Of a DNA stretch of 64,000 nucleotides, positions 1-13,055 are shown one piece after another. How positions within the stretch are numbered: the first letter of the stretch is position 1; each line of letters begins with the position of its first letter. Made by a program: the position numbers and the translations under genes. Below the pieces are notes generated by a model. The model was not told the DNA's origin. It made no database searches and saw only the letters and a program-made list of their open reading frames with translations. Source of the DNA: Xestospongia bergquistia (lineage: Eukaryota > Porifera > Demospongiae > Haplosclerida > Petrosiidae); the NCBI GenBank assembly GCA_963965975.1, contig OZ014424.1:186001-250000 (forward strand). The letters are read 5' to 3'.

Positions 1-709
1 TTTATCGTGCTAATCGTGCTGTAATGTCTGCCGTTAAACCTGGTATCAAGTGGGTCGATATGCATTATCTTGCTGAGACTGAGTTATTGACGGCACTGTG
101 TGAAATGGGATTGTTAGTAGGTGACGTTACTGAGATGATGAAAGTCCGTCTTGGAGCTATTTTCATGCCTCATGGTTTGGGACACTTTATGGGATGTGAT
201 GTACATGACGTGGGAGGTTACCCTGAGGTGAGTAGCCACACCCATTCAAGTGGGTGGACTTTGTTAATTGCTTTGATTAATAGGGTACAGAGAGAATTGA
301 TGAGCCTGGTTTAAAGAGTCTTCGTACTGTCCGTGAACTACAAGAGGGAATGTGTCTAACAATAGAACCTGGTTGCTATTTCATTAATTGTGTGGGTGGA
401 TCATATATCCATATATAATACTATATATTAATTGATGAAGTTATACGTCCATTCATTAACTAGTTATGCATCCATTTATCCACGATTTTTTTACAGTTAC
501 TAGATAAAGCTCTTCTTGACCCAAAGCAGTCATGTTTCCTCAATAAAGATATGTTAATGAAATTTCGAGGCTTTGGTGGTGTACGAATTGAAGATGATAT
601 CATTGTGACATCATCAGGAATGGAGTTATTGACTGATGTCCCACGAACTGTTGAAGAGATTGAAGCATGGATGCAACGAGGAGAAAAACTCTGGGGCAAG
701 AAAAACTAA
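1..709 (+). CDS. PEPD: Xaa-Pro dipeptidase (prolidase), C-terminal part
   Basis: Partial gene entering from the left edge. Exons are <1-227, 284-391 and 497-709, joined by GT-AG introns of 56 and 105 bp. The frame opens YRANRAVM and ends at TAA 707-709. Prolidase cleaves dipeptides with C-terminal proline or hydroxyproline in the cytosol using two metal ions. The metal-site signatures of the pita-bread fold are visible: HGLGHFMG followed by [10 protein letters not shown], then IEPGCYF, then GGVRIEDD. The run [10 protein letters not shown] near the end matches the animal enzyme. Order and spacing are those of vertebrate PEPD, so the identification is firm. The amino-terminal half lies outside the window. 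Importin-4 starts 145 bp downstream on the same strand. Confidence 0.95.
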
Positions 710-757
710 CAATAGATTGAATTAATGTGTAAAATATTGCATTAGGTTTTAACTCTT

Positions 758-824
758 AGTATACGGATCTCCCCGTTTTATTTGCGTATAAAATTTAAGA
801 ATGTTTCCGTTCACGTCCGTATAC
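758..824 (+). repeat. 67-bp element with inverted ends, copy 1 (upstream of importin-4)
   Basis: Begins AGTATACGGA and ends TCCGTATAC, an inverted repeat. The right half holds AGAATGTTTCCGT. Related copies are at 16979-17047 and 60025-60101 (opposite strand). It ends 31 bp before the importin-4 start codon. It could be a tiny transposon relic or a shared promoter module. Confidence 0.6.
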
Positions 825-854
825 ATCCCACGTGGTACAACACTGGAAGGGTGT

Positions 855-3833
855 ATGATGGCGGGAGAGTTAGAGCGTATTTTCTCCCTTCTCCTTAGTC
901 CAGACACTGAGACTATTCGACAAGTAGGTCAGATTTAATATAACCTTGTCATAACTCTTTTATTAGGGGACAGCTGAACTTCAAGCCCTTTACAAGAATC
1001 CAATTTTATTAGATGGGCTGTGTCACGTGATACTGAACTCTGAGAACCCTCATGTATGTAATATTATGTATACGTTCAACAACTAATGTCACATGACTTT
1101 AGATACGACAATTGTCGGCTGTAGTGTTACGTAAGAAGCTTGTTCAAGTTTGGAGGCAGTTATCGCAGGAATATCGTGAGAGGTAATCCTATTATTAATG
1201 CTTTTAATTAATGGTTGTTATGGAAACCTTTTAGTTTGAAGAATGTACTTGTTCAATGTTTGTCCAGTGAAATGCAGTGAGTTGTTTGGTTGCTATGGTA
1301 ACATGACACATACAACATTTCATTATAGTCACTTAGTTCTCAGAGCTGCTGCTAATTTGGTGAGTTTAGTTTCTTACTCAGACCACTTGGTTTGGGTATG
1401 AGACTTAGAATCATTGGTTCCTATTATTAGGTGAGTGTAATTGCTAATTTTGAGTTCACTCATAACCAATGGCCAGAGTTATCTGTATTTATTATGCAAA
1501 ATTGTCAAAATGATGACCCAATACGACAGGAGGTATGTGAAACCACACCCACTGTTCACATACATTAATTAATTAATAGATTGGTATGCTCGTCTTGAGT
1601 TCAGTAATGGAAACAGCTGCTTTCCAAGTAACTCATGTCATAATTACATCATTTATGATGCTCCACCTCTCTAGCTCCACCCACAATATATCCAATTATT
1701 AACATTATTTTCATCAGCTTTAAGTAACGAAAGAAGTAAAATGGTACCTTATTATGCACTAAAGTAAGTGGGTGGAGTTCCCATTACCATATTTGGTAAT
1801 CACTTTAGATCATTAACATCAATGGTAGAATATTTAAAAGAAGACGAAATGGTTAGTAATCGCATGATAATCACATGATTGGTTGTTATTTATTAGCCTC
1901 ACTTTCGAACTCTCATTCCTAAAGCATTACAGGCCATCAAAGCATTGATATCAGAGGACGAGGTCAGTGACCCCTTCTATTTGATGTGGTCTGTACTTTA
2001 CTTTGATGTGGCCTATAGAATAAAGCATGTGATGCTATGGAATTATTTGATGAATTGATGGAATGCGATATCAATTTAATTAGTCCATTTATTAGACAAT
2101 TAGTGGAATTTTGCTTGGAAGTGAGTCACATGACTATCATGTGATCTGACATTATGCATGTATGACTTAGATTGGTAATGACCCTAATCTTGATGAACCT
2201 ATCCGAGTCAAAGCTTTATCAACACTAGGATTTTTAGCAGAAGTAAAGAAAAAAGTAAGTTATATATATAATTATTATATAATTTAATTGTTTTAAATAT
2301 TATAGTCTTTGTTAAAGTTAAATTTATTATCATCAATACTTCAAACTATATTGTCTATAATGGCAACTGGACAAAATGACGACTCTGATGACGATGACGA
2401 TATATTGAGTGACCACACCCATTCTCCTCAAGCTGAAGCCAGTCGGGTACTTATCTACTACCCCTACTTAATAGGATGTATATTAAATTTTAGGTTCTAG
2501 ATCAACTAGCATTGAATTTACCTTCAGAGAAGATGTTCACTTCAGTGGTAAGTTGTACTTATTACAGGTATTTTTAAAATGTCTCTATAGCTTGGATATA
2601 TACAACCGTGGCTACAAAACGAGTGCCTTCCTTTACAGAAGAGAGCTGCTCTCAGTGCTGTTGGCGTTATATCTGAAGGCTGTGCTGAATATATTAGGAA
2701 AAAGTAATTACAGAAATAATAGCAGGGGCGATTAATTTTATCTCCTTTTTTTTCAATAGTCATTTGTCAAGTTTAGTTCAGTTTATTTATTCTGGATTGG
2801 AATATCCTGATCAACAAGTAAAGAATGCTGCATTATTTTCATTGGGCCAGTTCTCGGAGCATTTACAGGTATAATATACTAACTAGTATACTAGAGAATA
2901 TAACTAGTATACTAGAGAATATAACTAGTATACTAGAGAATATAACTAGTATACTAGAGAATATAACTAGTATAGTTGAGAATATAACTAGTATATTATT
3001 GTATATTATCACTACTCTTTGTGTAGCCTGAAATAAGTCAATTCAGTTCAGACTTGTTACCAGCTTTGTTCCAATTTCTTGACCATGCCCTCACATCTAG
3101 TGGGTGTGGCGGACCCTCTATCACTCGAACATTTTATGCTGTAGAAATGTTCTGCGAAAATTTAGGCAAGTACAACAAAAAAAGTTATTCACAATTATCT
3201 CCATAATAGGTGCCAATCTTCTGCCATATCTTCCAGTATTGATGGACAAGCTGTTTTTATTACTTACAGGAGACTATGTAAATGATGTCATTGTGATGTC
3301 ATTATGATGTCATATTATATTTAATAGAACTTTAATTGTAAAGAACTGGCCATCAGCTGTATCGGAGCAATAGGTAGTAAGACCATTATATTACAATAAT
3401 ATATTAATGGTGTTTGTAGCTAATGCTGTCGGTGAAGGTTTAGTACCTTATTTTCAGAAGACACTGGAATCTTTAAAAGTAATTTTAGAATTTTCATTTT
3501 ACTTGTGACTATATGTATAAATAGATGTATCTTGTGTTGCCGTATCAACAAGACATGATTGTACTGCAGGCACAAGCTGTTGGTATGTGATGTTGACTGT
3601 GTTAATTATGTGTGTGGGTGTGATCTAGATACACTTGGGACAATGGCTAGAACAATGGGTGTGAGTAATTTTAGACCTATCGCTGAAGAATGTGTGCAAC
3701 TTGGAATGGTATGAATGAATGGATTATTGAACAGAGGACTGATTTTTTTAATTATTATTTAGTCTCTTATGACCAGTGAAGATCCAGATCTACGGAGATC
3801 AGTGTACGTCAGATAGTACAATATATGATCACT

Positions 3834-3881
<48 letters not shown>

Positions 3882-6184
3882 ATGGTATGCTAGCCTCCGT
3901 ATCAAAAGTCTTACGTCAAGATATGGTCCAACATCTACCAAAAATTATACCACGAATGATTGAATCTCTTAATTGCGATGAAGGTGTACAAGTCAGTATC
4001 TCCCTCTCCTTCACATTTCACACTATCACAGGCTTACTACTCATCTTTTGCTGTCCCATTTCTTGATTTTGATGATGAACCTGGTGATGAATCTATTGAC
4101 AGCTTAGAAGATGACCAAGATATTGAGGGGTATGGAGTCATAGGTAGTCATGTGATATGTCATGTGACCATACAGATATGCAGTAGAAAATGCATATATT
4201 GAAGAAAAAGAGGACACTTGTAATGCAATAGCGGAGATTGCTGAAAATGTTGAGTAAGTTTTTACATATTGAATTTATAATTCATTTTTTATCACAAGCA
4301 TTCTGTTTCTGCCCTATATTGATGATTGTTTTAAAGAGATTAGAATTCTTGTTGATGTGAGTATGCCCCTGTTAATTGTTTAGTTTATTACTTTAATTTA
4401 GCATTCAGCTATATCAGTACGTAAAGCCTCGATAACATCATTAGGCAGATTATGTATTGTGTGGTATCACCCTGTCATTATCGCTGGATATAACGGGGAA
4501 GAAAAAAGTTAGTTATTAAAGGGTTAAATAATTTATTATATGTTTTATATAGCATCATTAAATATGCTTATTAATTCGACTTTGAACAACATGTCTGCAA
4601 GTGCTCGTACTGATGGTGTCTCTACAGTTGTCTTGGCAACATTAGATAGTATTGAGACTGTTTTGAAAGGGTTAAAAGGACGTGGGTGTGTCCTCGAACA
4701 TACAGTAGTTGAGAGTTTAGTGGTTACAGTGGAAGATATCCTTAATAATAAGGTAAGTGTGGTCTCTATTTATCAGTATAGAAATTATTTCTTTCTAGGC
4801 TCAATGTCAAGAAGACGATGGTGAGGAAACAACATTTGAATTTCAAAACAGTGATGTTGCAGAAATTGATGGCCTGTTATTAGAGACAGCTGGCAGTATT
4901 ATTGGTCCTTTAGCCACTATGGTGGGCGGAGCTAATATAATGAAGTTATTAAAACCTATTGTTGAGCTTTTAATGAACAAACTGGTAATCAATATTAATA
5001 ACTATTAATAATTATTAATTATTATTGTTAGACTCATGATAGTTCTGTTGCTACTCGATCATTTGTTATTGGAACATTTGCTGAGGTAAGCTCCTTAATA
5101 AGTAGGTTAATTAACTAAAGTTTATCAATTAGATAGTTGATGGGTGTGGCTCTGCTAGTTCAGAGTTGGCTGGTGATCTTTATCCATTGTTCACACTAGG
5201 GATGAGTGATAAAAATGATGAAGTTGTTAGTAATAGTGTTTATGGAATGGGAACATTAGCAGCTAATGCCCTTCCTGAAATGGCAAGGTTTGTGATCTCA
5301 CATGACATCATTTAGTAATATAATAAGATCACATGACATCATATTGCATTGTGATGTCATGATGATGTCATGTGATATTACAAAACAATATTATGATAAT
5401 ACAATGTATGATGTCATAACACATTATGATGTCATCATGTCACATGACAAGGTTATAATGTCATGTGATCTCATCTAGTCAATATCCGGAGATCTTGAGT
5501 GCTCTGTTTGGACTAGCCCAAACTCGACATAATGGTCGTCTCATGGACAACATTTGTGCAGCTGTCTGTCGCATGATAACCAGCCAACAAGACAGAGTAC
5601 CTTTAGAACAAGTAATCATAGATTACTAATGAAGGGGCATACTCATTATATGAGAGTAATATAGTCCATATTAGGCTATAGTTATAATTGAGTTATCTAA
5701 TGTAGAGTACTATTAACTTATACAATAGGTATTACCAGTGTTACTACAAAATTTACCATTAAAAGAAGATATGGAGGAAAATGAGACAGTTTACAGATGT
5801 ATGTTCAGTTTACTCAATACAGGCAATATAGCGGTAAGAAATGGGCGAGGTCATTTAATTCAAGTGGGTGTGGTTACATTACTTTTTATTATTAGATCAT
5901 GAATAACTTGGATCTTGTATTAAAAGCGTTTGCTACAGAATTATCTGGTGATAAATTACCATCAGGTAAATATAATGACAGTATTATACATGTGTTGTTC
6001 TTATTAAATGTCTTATCTTTTAGATCTCCGATCTCAAATGATTCAAATACTACATGCTTTGCATATTCAATGTAGTCAACAATTTGAAGCGGCTATTGCT
6101 TGTCTTCCTCCTGGCCACACCCAGATATTAGCGGAAACTCTTACATCACAAACTGGATTACCCAATACTAATGACAATGTTTGA
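855..6184 (+). CDS. IPO4: Importin-4 (karyopherin beta family)
   Basis: Roughly two dozen or more short exons; start ATG 855 (MMAGELERIFSLLL), stop TGA 6182-6184. Importin-4 is a HEAT-repeat nuclear import receptor for histones H3/H4 and ribosomal proteins. Direct evidence: the N-terminal HEAT repeat containing RQLSAVVLRKKLVQVWRQL, the acidic loop before the conserved YAVENAYIEEKEDTCNA segment (about 4165-4230), and PLKEDMEENETVYRCMFSLL near the C-terminus, all placed as in vertebrate IPO4. This argues for IPO4 rather than IPO5. Introns are mostly 40-120 bp; some carry minisatellite or dinucleotide repeats and TCACATGA motifs. It converges on TMEM208, with 95 bp between stops. Confidence 0.92.
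2879..2993 (+). repeat. 21-bp minisatellite in an importin-4 intron
   Basis: About five tandem copies of a 21-bp unit containing ACTAGTATACTAGAGAATAT, the last copy diverged. It lies between exons. The open frame through it follows from the unit length being a multiple of three and is not evidence of coding. Confidence 0.9.
3836..3878 (+). repeat. (CA)n microsatellite at an importin-4 3' splice site
   Basis: An uninterrupted CA run that ends directly in the CAG acceptor of the exon encoding YGMLASVSKVL. It replaces the usual polypyrimidine tract. Confidence 0.9.
5290..5480 (+). repeat. Palindrome-rich intron with TCACATGA/TGATGTCAT motifs
   Basis: An importin-4 intron in which TCACATGA (either strand) occurs five times, interleaved with many TGATGTCAT or ATGACATCA words. 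No coding potential is seen. Confidence 0.6.
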
Positions 6185-6279
6185 GGTAATAAATTGTATA
6201 TAAACTGAACATATCTTTGTATTAAAATAATAATACCTGCAAATTAAATTTAATCCCTTGACAACTAACATCAGTTATG

Positions 6280-7023
6280 TTAATAAATCTTTTTGATTTT
6301 TCTTTTTTTCTTTTTCATTTTATCATCATGTACTGGTTCTGATCCTGCCTTAAACCACGGCCACAATAGTGTGACCCAGAGCTTATAAAATGCAAATATT
6401 GGGATCTATACCAGAAATAAGAATTGTTATCTAATTAACAATACAAAAAGTAATATTGCACTCACTATTAACCATAGAATCCAAATATAATTACTGATAG
6501 ATGATAAACATTGTAGAATGGAGACAAGTAAAATGACATCCTTAGAGTACCTAAGAGGAAGTCCTCGTAATCTTTGAGTTAATGAGATTAATCTTACTCA
6601 GACATCCAGGAATCTTCCAGATCAGCCCCTGCATCAATTACATCACCTTTATCATTAAAACTTGCTTGACTGAGGTATCGTAGCATCCAATGACCACACC
6701 CATGATTAAAAACAGCAAATACAACTGCAAACTACATATATTGTACATTTAATAGCATATATATTAACACTTACTATAGATACTAGTGACAGGGTATTGT
6801 ACCACCATATAAAGAAGATTACATGTGTCAATTGGACTATCTACAAAAGTAATCATTAAATTGATTGGGTCCATTGAGAATTAACATACTGTTGTAATGA
6901 CTGAAACCTTCAAATAAAACTTCAAAGTAGACTGGTTGTCTTGGTATATTTCCTTTTGACCCTTTCTCCTTTCCTTGGGCTATAAGAAATAAAATTATTT
7001 GTAATAAACTCTCTACTCACCAT
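6280..7023 (-). CDS. TMEM208: TMEM208 / SND3-like ER membrane protein
   Basis: Five exons on the minus strand. Exon 1 contributes only ATG (7021-7023), followed directly by GTGAGT; exon 2 continues PKERRKGQKEIYQDNQSTLKF. The stop is at 6280-6282. TMEM208 belongs to the SRP-independent (SND) ER-targeting route and also acts in membrane protein folding. Visible matches to the family: the basic N-terminus and LKFYL, two hydrophobic hairpins, the cytosolic AxFNDKGDVIDAGADLE segment, YSKDVILLVSILQCLSS, LWVTLLWPWF, and a lysine-rich tail (KKKKRKIKK). Total is about 170 residues, similar to the human 173. It is head-to-head with FAU (144 bp between start codons) and tail-to-tail with importin-4. Confidence 0.88.
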
Positions 7024-7167
7024 TTTCCTATTTCTAATAAGTGATCACTGCCACACCCTCCTACAACTGAGCGTGCGCAATAGAGTATTACAAGCATGTG
7101 TTGCAATCTCTTTGGCTGACATTATAAGAGGTGGTGGTAATTTCGGTGAATAGATAAGAGAGAGAAC
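7024..7167. promoter_or_regulatory. Bidirectional promoter region TMEM208/FAU
   Basis: The 144 bp between divergent start codons. It contains TGAGCGTGCGCAATA near 7067-7081, a close match to an NRF1-type site on the minus strand, and a CCACACCC box at 7051-7058. No TATA box is evident. The promoter role is inferred from gene layout. Confidence 0.5.
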
Positions 7168-7726
<559 letters not shown>

Positions 7727-7981
7727 TTATTTGATGTTATAATTGGATTTTATCTGAAGTGTTTCGTATTATGCAAATCCTTAATGATCCAATAAAACGA
7801 AACTTACCTAAAAATAATATATATAATAATTAATTGAAAGTTGTTCTAATGTTTAATTACTTTCATAAATAAAATTAATACAAACTACAATAAATAATTA
7901 ATATTAAATTTTTACTGCTACTATTAATAACAGATTATTGACACTCTAAACGCGTTATTTATAGCATCATTACTAGAAAAG

Positions 7982-8005
7982 GTACGAAATACCACTATTT
8001 CGTAC
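7982..8005. other. Perfect 9-bp hairpin before a YY1-like CGCCATTTTG
   Basis: GTACGAAAT, six bases, then ATTTCGTAC. The sequence GACGCCATTTTG follows (about 8008-8019), a match to a YY1-type initiator on the reverse strand. A good splice donor GAAT/GTAAGC lies near 8092. Together these suggest the RAP2 promoter and a non-coding first exon. This is inference only. Confidence 0.35.
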
Positions 8006-8636
8006 AAGACGCCATTTTGAATGCTTGTTACTAAAAATAGAATCATTCAGTTCTATTTTTATCATTCGCAACAGGTTGGGTGGTCAGTGAATGTAAGCAA
8101 TTCTTTCTACCGATCAAGGGAGCCCTGAAGATCTGTAACTAGTTAAAGACAACCTCTACAGAGACAAAGAAGGTTAGATAAGTTACTTAATGATATAGTA
8201 GTCTATCAAAACGATTTGACTAGAATATCAGCATATAGTAAAGATGATAGTGATATAGTTTATGTGTTATAAATAATAATTTTAAATATTAAGATATTCT
8301 TTTGAATATAGTTTTAGTGATTCTTGTGTCTAATCTATAGCACTCTATATGTCTTTGTTAATAGCATAGATATATACTAAGTAGTGTTTAAACCTCATAT
8401 GTTGTTAATTAGGTAATTGATAATAGGGTCATTATGACACTATCTCATTTCTATTGGTCAAATGTCTTTGTCATATTTTACAAGATGTTATATGACATTT
8501 AATATGCTATTGTATTATCAGTTGATATTATGGATGATTTACATATTTTTGTAAAATTACACAACCCAGACCAAAGTTTATACTCTATAGATTATATCAT
8601 ACTTTACTTCCTATTATACCTTCCTCTCTCCTTCTC

Positions 8637-8670
8637 ACTCTGTCTCTCTGTCTCTCTCTCTTTCTGTCTC

Positions 8671-8701
<31 letters not shown>

Positions 8702-8734
8702 GTGTCTCTCTCTCTCTCTGTCTCTCTCTCTCTG

Positions 8735-8808
<74 letters not shown>

Positions 8809-8852
8809 ACTCACTCTCTCTCTCTCTCTCTCACTCTCACTCTCACTCTCAA
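8637..8852 (+). repeat. (CT)n tract of about 215 bp immediately 5' of RAP2
   Basis: Almost pure C/T on the plus strand, with scattered TG and AC interruptions. It ends in CTCAAAG/TATATCAATG, so it may act as an over-long polypyrimidine tract for an acceptor 7 bases before the RAP2 start codon. Open frames across it on both strands are products of the repeat. Confidence 0.85.
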
Positions 8853-8861
8853 AGTATATCA

Positions 8862-9404
8862 ATGAAGGAATATAAAGTAGTTGTATTGGGTAGTGGTGGC
8901 GTCGGAAAAAGTGCCCTAACTGTAAGATTCGTAGCAGGACAATTTGTGGAAAAATATGACCCCACCATCGAAGACTTTTATAGAAAAGAAATCGACCTAG
9001 ATGGGTCACCAGCTGTGATTGAAATCTTAGACACAGCAGGCACTGAGCAATTTGCATCAATGCGAGATCTTTATATCAAAAATGGTCAAGGTTTTTTATT
9101 GGTATATTCTATCATAAATCAACAATCATTCATTGATATAAAACCGCTAAGAGATCAAATTTTACGAGTTAAAGGTGTTCAAAATGTACCAATGTTGCTT
9201 ATCGGAAATAAATGTGATTTAGAAGCAGAGAGAGCTGTGTCTAATACGGATGGAGACGTACTAGCTCAATCCTGGAATTGTCCTTTTTTTGAAACATCTG
9301 CTAAAACTAAGAAGAACGTTGAAGTAATTTTTGTGGATGTAGTACGAGAGATACTTAAAACAAAGTCAAAAAAAGGTGATGGCGGTTGTTGTACCTTATT
9401 ATAA
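8862..9404 (+). CDS. RAP2: Ras-family small GTPase Rap2
   Basis: A single 180-residue coding exon. It carries P-loop GSGGVGKS, switch [14 protein letters not shown], switch [14 protein letters not shown] (the guanine-specificity motif) and ETSAK. Phe in TIEDFYRK separates Rap2 from Rap1, which has Ser there, and NQQSF plus DIKPLRDQI is also Rap2-like. The C-terminus CCTLL gives a CaaX box ending in Leu (geranylgeranylation expected) with an adjacent Cys that could be palmitoylated. Rap2 controls cell adhesion and cytoskeleton through MAP4K and TNIK-type effectors. The coding region has no introns, unlike its neighbours, although a 5' UTR intron is plausible. A likely poly(A) signal AATAAA is near 9757. 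Confidence 0.96.
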   Translation: MKEYKVVVLGSGGVGKSALTVRFVAGQFVEKYDPTIEDFYRKEIDLDGSPAVIEILDTAGTEQFASMRDLYIKNGQGFLLVYSIINQQSFIDIKPLRDQILRVKGVQNVPMLLIGNKCDLEAERAVSNTDGDVLAQSWNCPFFETSAKTKKNVEVIFVDVVREILKTKSKKGDGGCCTLL

Positions 9405-10211
9405 GAATTAGAAGAAAATAATTTCTTAACTGTTGGATAAAAAGAAAACAAATCTCTCTATCTTTGTTGCTGTAGTTTTATACATATTGTGTTATTTTGT
9501 TGATCTCTTCTCTCTGTTAATTTTCAAAGTCAATTTTTTGTGGTCAGCTAACTCATCCTCTGTTTATCGAACTGCGCATGACATGTTAGTTAATTAACTA
9601 TTACTTTATTAATATTATTTAATAGTAATTATTTAACAGAAGTTATGATTTTCATGTCAGTTTGTCATTTCTTATTAATACAGCAATTGTATGAGTACGT
9701 CTCTTGTAATGGCTATAATAATTATAATCATGTTTTTAAAAGAAATTCTTTGTATTAATAAACTGAAAAATATTTTAGTCTATTTAAATGGGCACATGTT
9801 ACAGTGACGGTTGTTTCATATCAATGAATATTATTAAAATTATATTATAAATGACTTCAGGTTACTCCCTACCACATAGTATAGCTCCATCAGGCTATGA
9901 ATATCATTAAAAGTGACTTAGTCACTCCAATATATCTAAAATGCTTAGGTTTACAATCTTTACTGACAGGTAGCCAAAATATTAGCACATATATCAATAC
10001 CCCTACATTTATAGACATACACTCCTATAACTGTACCCACTAGACCAGACAATACATTGCGTGTTACATACAATAGAATGAGTAATCTCCATACAAAGGA
10101 ATTACACTTTAAGTGCTAATCAATAAAGAATGTAAACAATTAATAGAATTAAGAGTACATATAGAAACCTAATAAAAACAATGAAGAACTATTAACAAAT
10201 ATAATTAACTC
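9405..10211. other. Intergenic, RAP2 3' UTR and tail-to-tail spacer
   Basis: AT-rich. Holds the presumed RAP2 3' UTR and the 3' flank of the next minus-strand gene. I see no further gene or repeat. Confidence 0.6.
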
Positions 10212-12970
10212 TTAATTACTAGCAATCTCGTTACACACATCACATATATTGGTATTGTTATAATTTTCGTTCATACAATAATAACAAGTCCATTGTTTTT
10301 GAGGTACAGATATAATAAAAGGGGGTGTGGTATTGGACGGTTTCACAATTGGACTGGATAATGAATCTGTTTGAATAATACTAGGATGACCACGCTCAGT
10401 AATATAGTGTGATGATGAAGGTACTGTATTCAATGCTCCAACATTACTATAGTTGTATTGAGAAGATGGTGTTACCCAATTTGGTACATTCCCACATTTA
10501 TTACAAGCAGGATTGTTATCATCTCCCTGATTCCACGCTGAACATCTTTGACATACCCAACTGCCATCATTTCTAACACTACCACTATAAGCTGATGCTC
10601 CTGTTGAAGTAAATGGTGCTCGTTTCAAGTGTGAACTATCTGCAGAAACTAACACGCTTCTTCCTTGACCAGCTCTCAAACTTTCCTCGTGTATCCTTTG
10701 TCGTATTTTTTCTCCTTCTTGTTTCCCACCTCCCCACGTTCTACTAGCTTCAAGACTTCCTGACGATGATTCCATGTGTATTCGCTGTCTAATCATGTCC
10801 CCTTCTTGTTTACTTCCTCCCCACGTCTTTCCACTTTCTGAGACTGAAATTCCTTTCTTTAGTTCATACCCTTGATACCTATTTCCACTTTGAGATGGGG
10901 ATATTCCTTTCATTTGTCCCCATTCTGATGATGGATTTCCTTCCCACATCTTTCTAGTTTCTGAAAGTGAGATTCCTTTCCTGGCATCTTCATCTTCTCG
11001 TATTCCCCCTTGTTGGCTGTAAATATCATGTTGTTCATAACAGAGACGAGAAGAATGGCTACTATTTCTACGTGGAGTAGCTATAGGAGGTTTTAGAGAC
11101 TTTTCAACATCAACTAATACATCAAAACTACCACGTCTTGGTAATACATTCTCAGTACTACCACGTCTAGATATTTCATCTATATCAACATTAACATATT
11201 CCCTAATAGTAGGCTCTTTCCTTTGTTTGAATGCTAAGTTGTCTCGACTATTAAGAGGTTGGTTAGTAGGTTGATAGTTGTAAAGCTGGTTATCATATTG
11301 GCCACCATATTGCTTGGTAGGCTGACCATCATGTTGATCAGTACCATACTGGTTGCTAGGATACTGATTAGGAGGTTGGGTTGAATAATAAACTGAATCA
11401 CTCATAGAACTGTCAACACTAAGACCCTTTTGAAGTAAAGGTACTCTATCTTGTCTTGATAGAGGTGATGATGTTCGTTCATTATTAGGGGTGTCTTCCT
11501 CACCAATTTTAAACATAGGAGATGAGTCTGATTGTTTAAAAGGTTGATATAAGTTACGTGTGAAAGAGGTTTGACCCCAAGATGTATTACTAGCAATACT
11601 TGAAGAGGAGGAGGAGTGACGACGCAACATTAAAGCAGGTGAAGGCGTTTCAAAACTATTTTCTCTTTTTGGTAGTCGAGTCATATTATCAGTAGGATAT
11701 GATGCACTCTTGATTTGTGTAGGAGAGACAACCTCCTCTCTGTCGAAAGAACTATTAGATGGATATGAAGACCCGATTCCTCTCATCATATTTTGTAACT
11801 GGCTTTGTGTCATAATGGGAGGTGGTAATTCCAATGAAGACATGAGTTCAGAGGACATGCTATCTTCTAATTGAGTGCTTCCTGAGAAGCCCCTGTGATA
11901 AATATGGTGAGATGAATCAGATAAAAAGGGTTGGTTAGGAGTACTAGTCAATGGAGCTGGTGAATTATAGCCAGCACGAGATGGTGTTAAAGGTCTGTGT
12001 TCAATGATTTGAAAGTGATCACTTGATACTGCATGACCACTCATGATAAAATCCAAACATAGATGTTTCATAGATGGACCTAGTTTTCTTCCTAACATAA
12101 CATGTTTGAATTCAGTAGGAACACCAGTTAATGTACGAGAAAATTTATTGACACGATCTAATAAAAATACTACAACTTTCAGATCTTCATGAAGTATAAC
12201 AATGTCAGCAACAATTGAATAGAGATCTTGCTGAGAAAATTTGTGGAGAATAAGATCAGATGATCCTTGTAACCTCAAGTATCCCATGAGACCAAGAAAT
12301 GCTTCTGCTACTTTTAGTTTACGTTGGACATGAAATACGTAATAGGAAGTACTAATCTAGGGGAAAAAAACACATGACCCTTCAATTAATAATTATATTA
12401 TCTACTATATTAAGTATTGTTATTATTAGTAGTGTTGTTGATATCATGGGATAAAGCTAAGCTGGTAAGTTTTAACCAAATATGGTTTTAAAACTATAAT
12501 CTTCCCATCAAAGGCTTTAAAATATCTCATAAAAGGAAGAAGCACCTGTGACCATAAAAGGCAGTGGTCCAAGTACACATGTGATGTGTGAATAGTACAA
12601 CTACATGCGAATAGATTACTTTATCAATACAATAGTCACTTACTTTCACACGTTTGAGTTCAGGTCTATTTGGTGCTAACAATAAATTGATAGGATAACG
12701 TAACAAGGCCTTTAATCCTTGTTGCCAGTTCTTGACTTCAGGAATGGCATCAATAAGAGATATTTGGTTACAGAGAGGTAACAATGTAGTGAAGACTTTA
12801 GGTTGACCATATCGTGAATCAAAGGTCACTTTCTGAACAAATAATTCCGCTAAATCAAATACATTTTTAGATATTTCTAAATCAGTGAGCTGAAGTTCAC
12901 TCAATTGAAGAACAGAGACAGAGTCTTTTACAGCAGTTAAGATAGTTTCTCTGTCAGAATGATAATCCAT
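10212..12970 (-). CDS. PUB-domain/RanBP2 zinc-finger protein without kinase (paralogue 1)
   Basis: Two exons, 12644-12970 and 10212-12356 (287-bp intron), give 823 residues. Donor AAA/GTAAGT is identical to that of paralogue 2, which supports this splice rather than reading through. Residues 1 to about 190 resemble the PUB domain of SPATA2 and HOIP: YPINLLLAPNRPELKRVK continuing across the junction to STSYYV, then LMGY. The middle is long, Ser/Thr/Gln-rich and disordered, with a repeated TWGGxKQEGxxIRQRIH unit. The C-terminus has two C4 zinc fingers of RanBP2/NZF type, WVCQRC...CNKC and WTCYYC...CDVC. The canonical Thr-Phe ubiquitin-binding pair after the second Cys is absent, so ubiquitin binding is uncertain. 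The stop comes right after finger 2, where paralogue 2 continues into a coiled coil and kinase. No orthologue name is assigned. Confidence 0.75.
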
Positions 12971-13055
12971 GATAACTACTATAGAATATAGGAGAGTTCA
13001 AAGTATTTGTATAGAACTAAAATAAAGTTTATATAAGATCATTTATAGACATCAT

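Noticed and set aside
8604-9060. Arg/Glu-rich minus-strand frames
   Set aside because: Translation of the purine strand of the CT tract, running antisense into RAP2.
12527-12643. Read-through of paralogue 1 exon 1 past K109 (VSDYCIDKV...)
   Set aside because: GTAAGT at this point is a consensus donor shared with paralogue 2, and splicing there restores the PUB-like STSYYV continuation.
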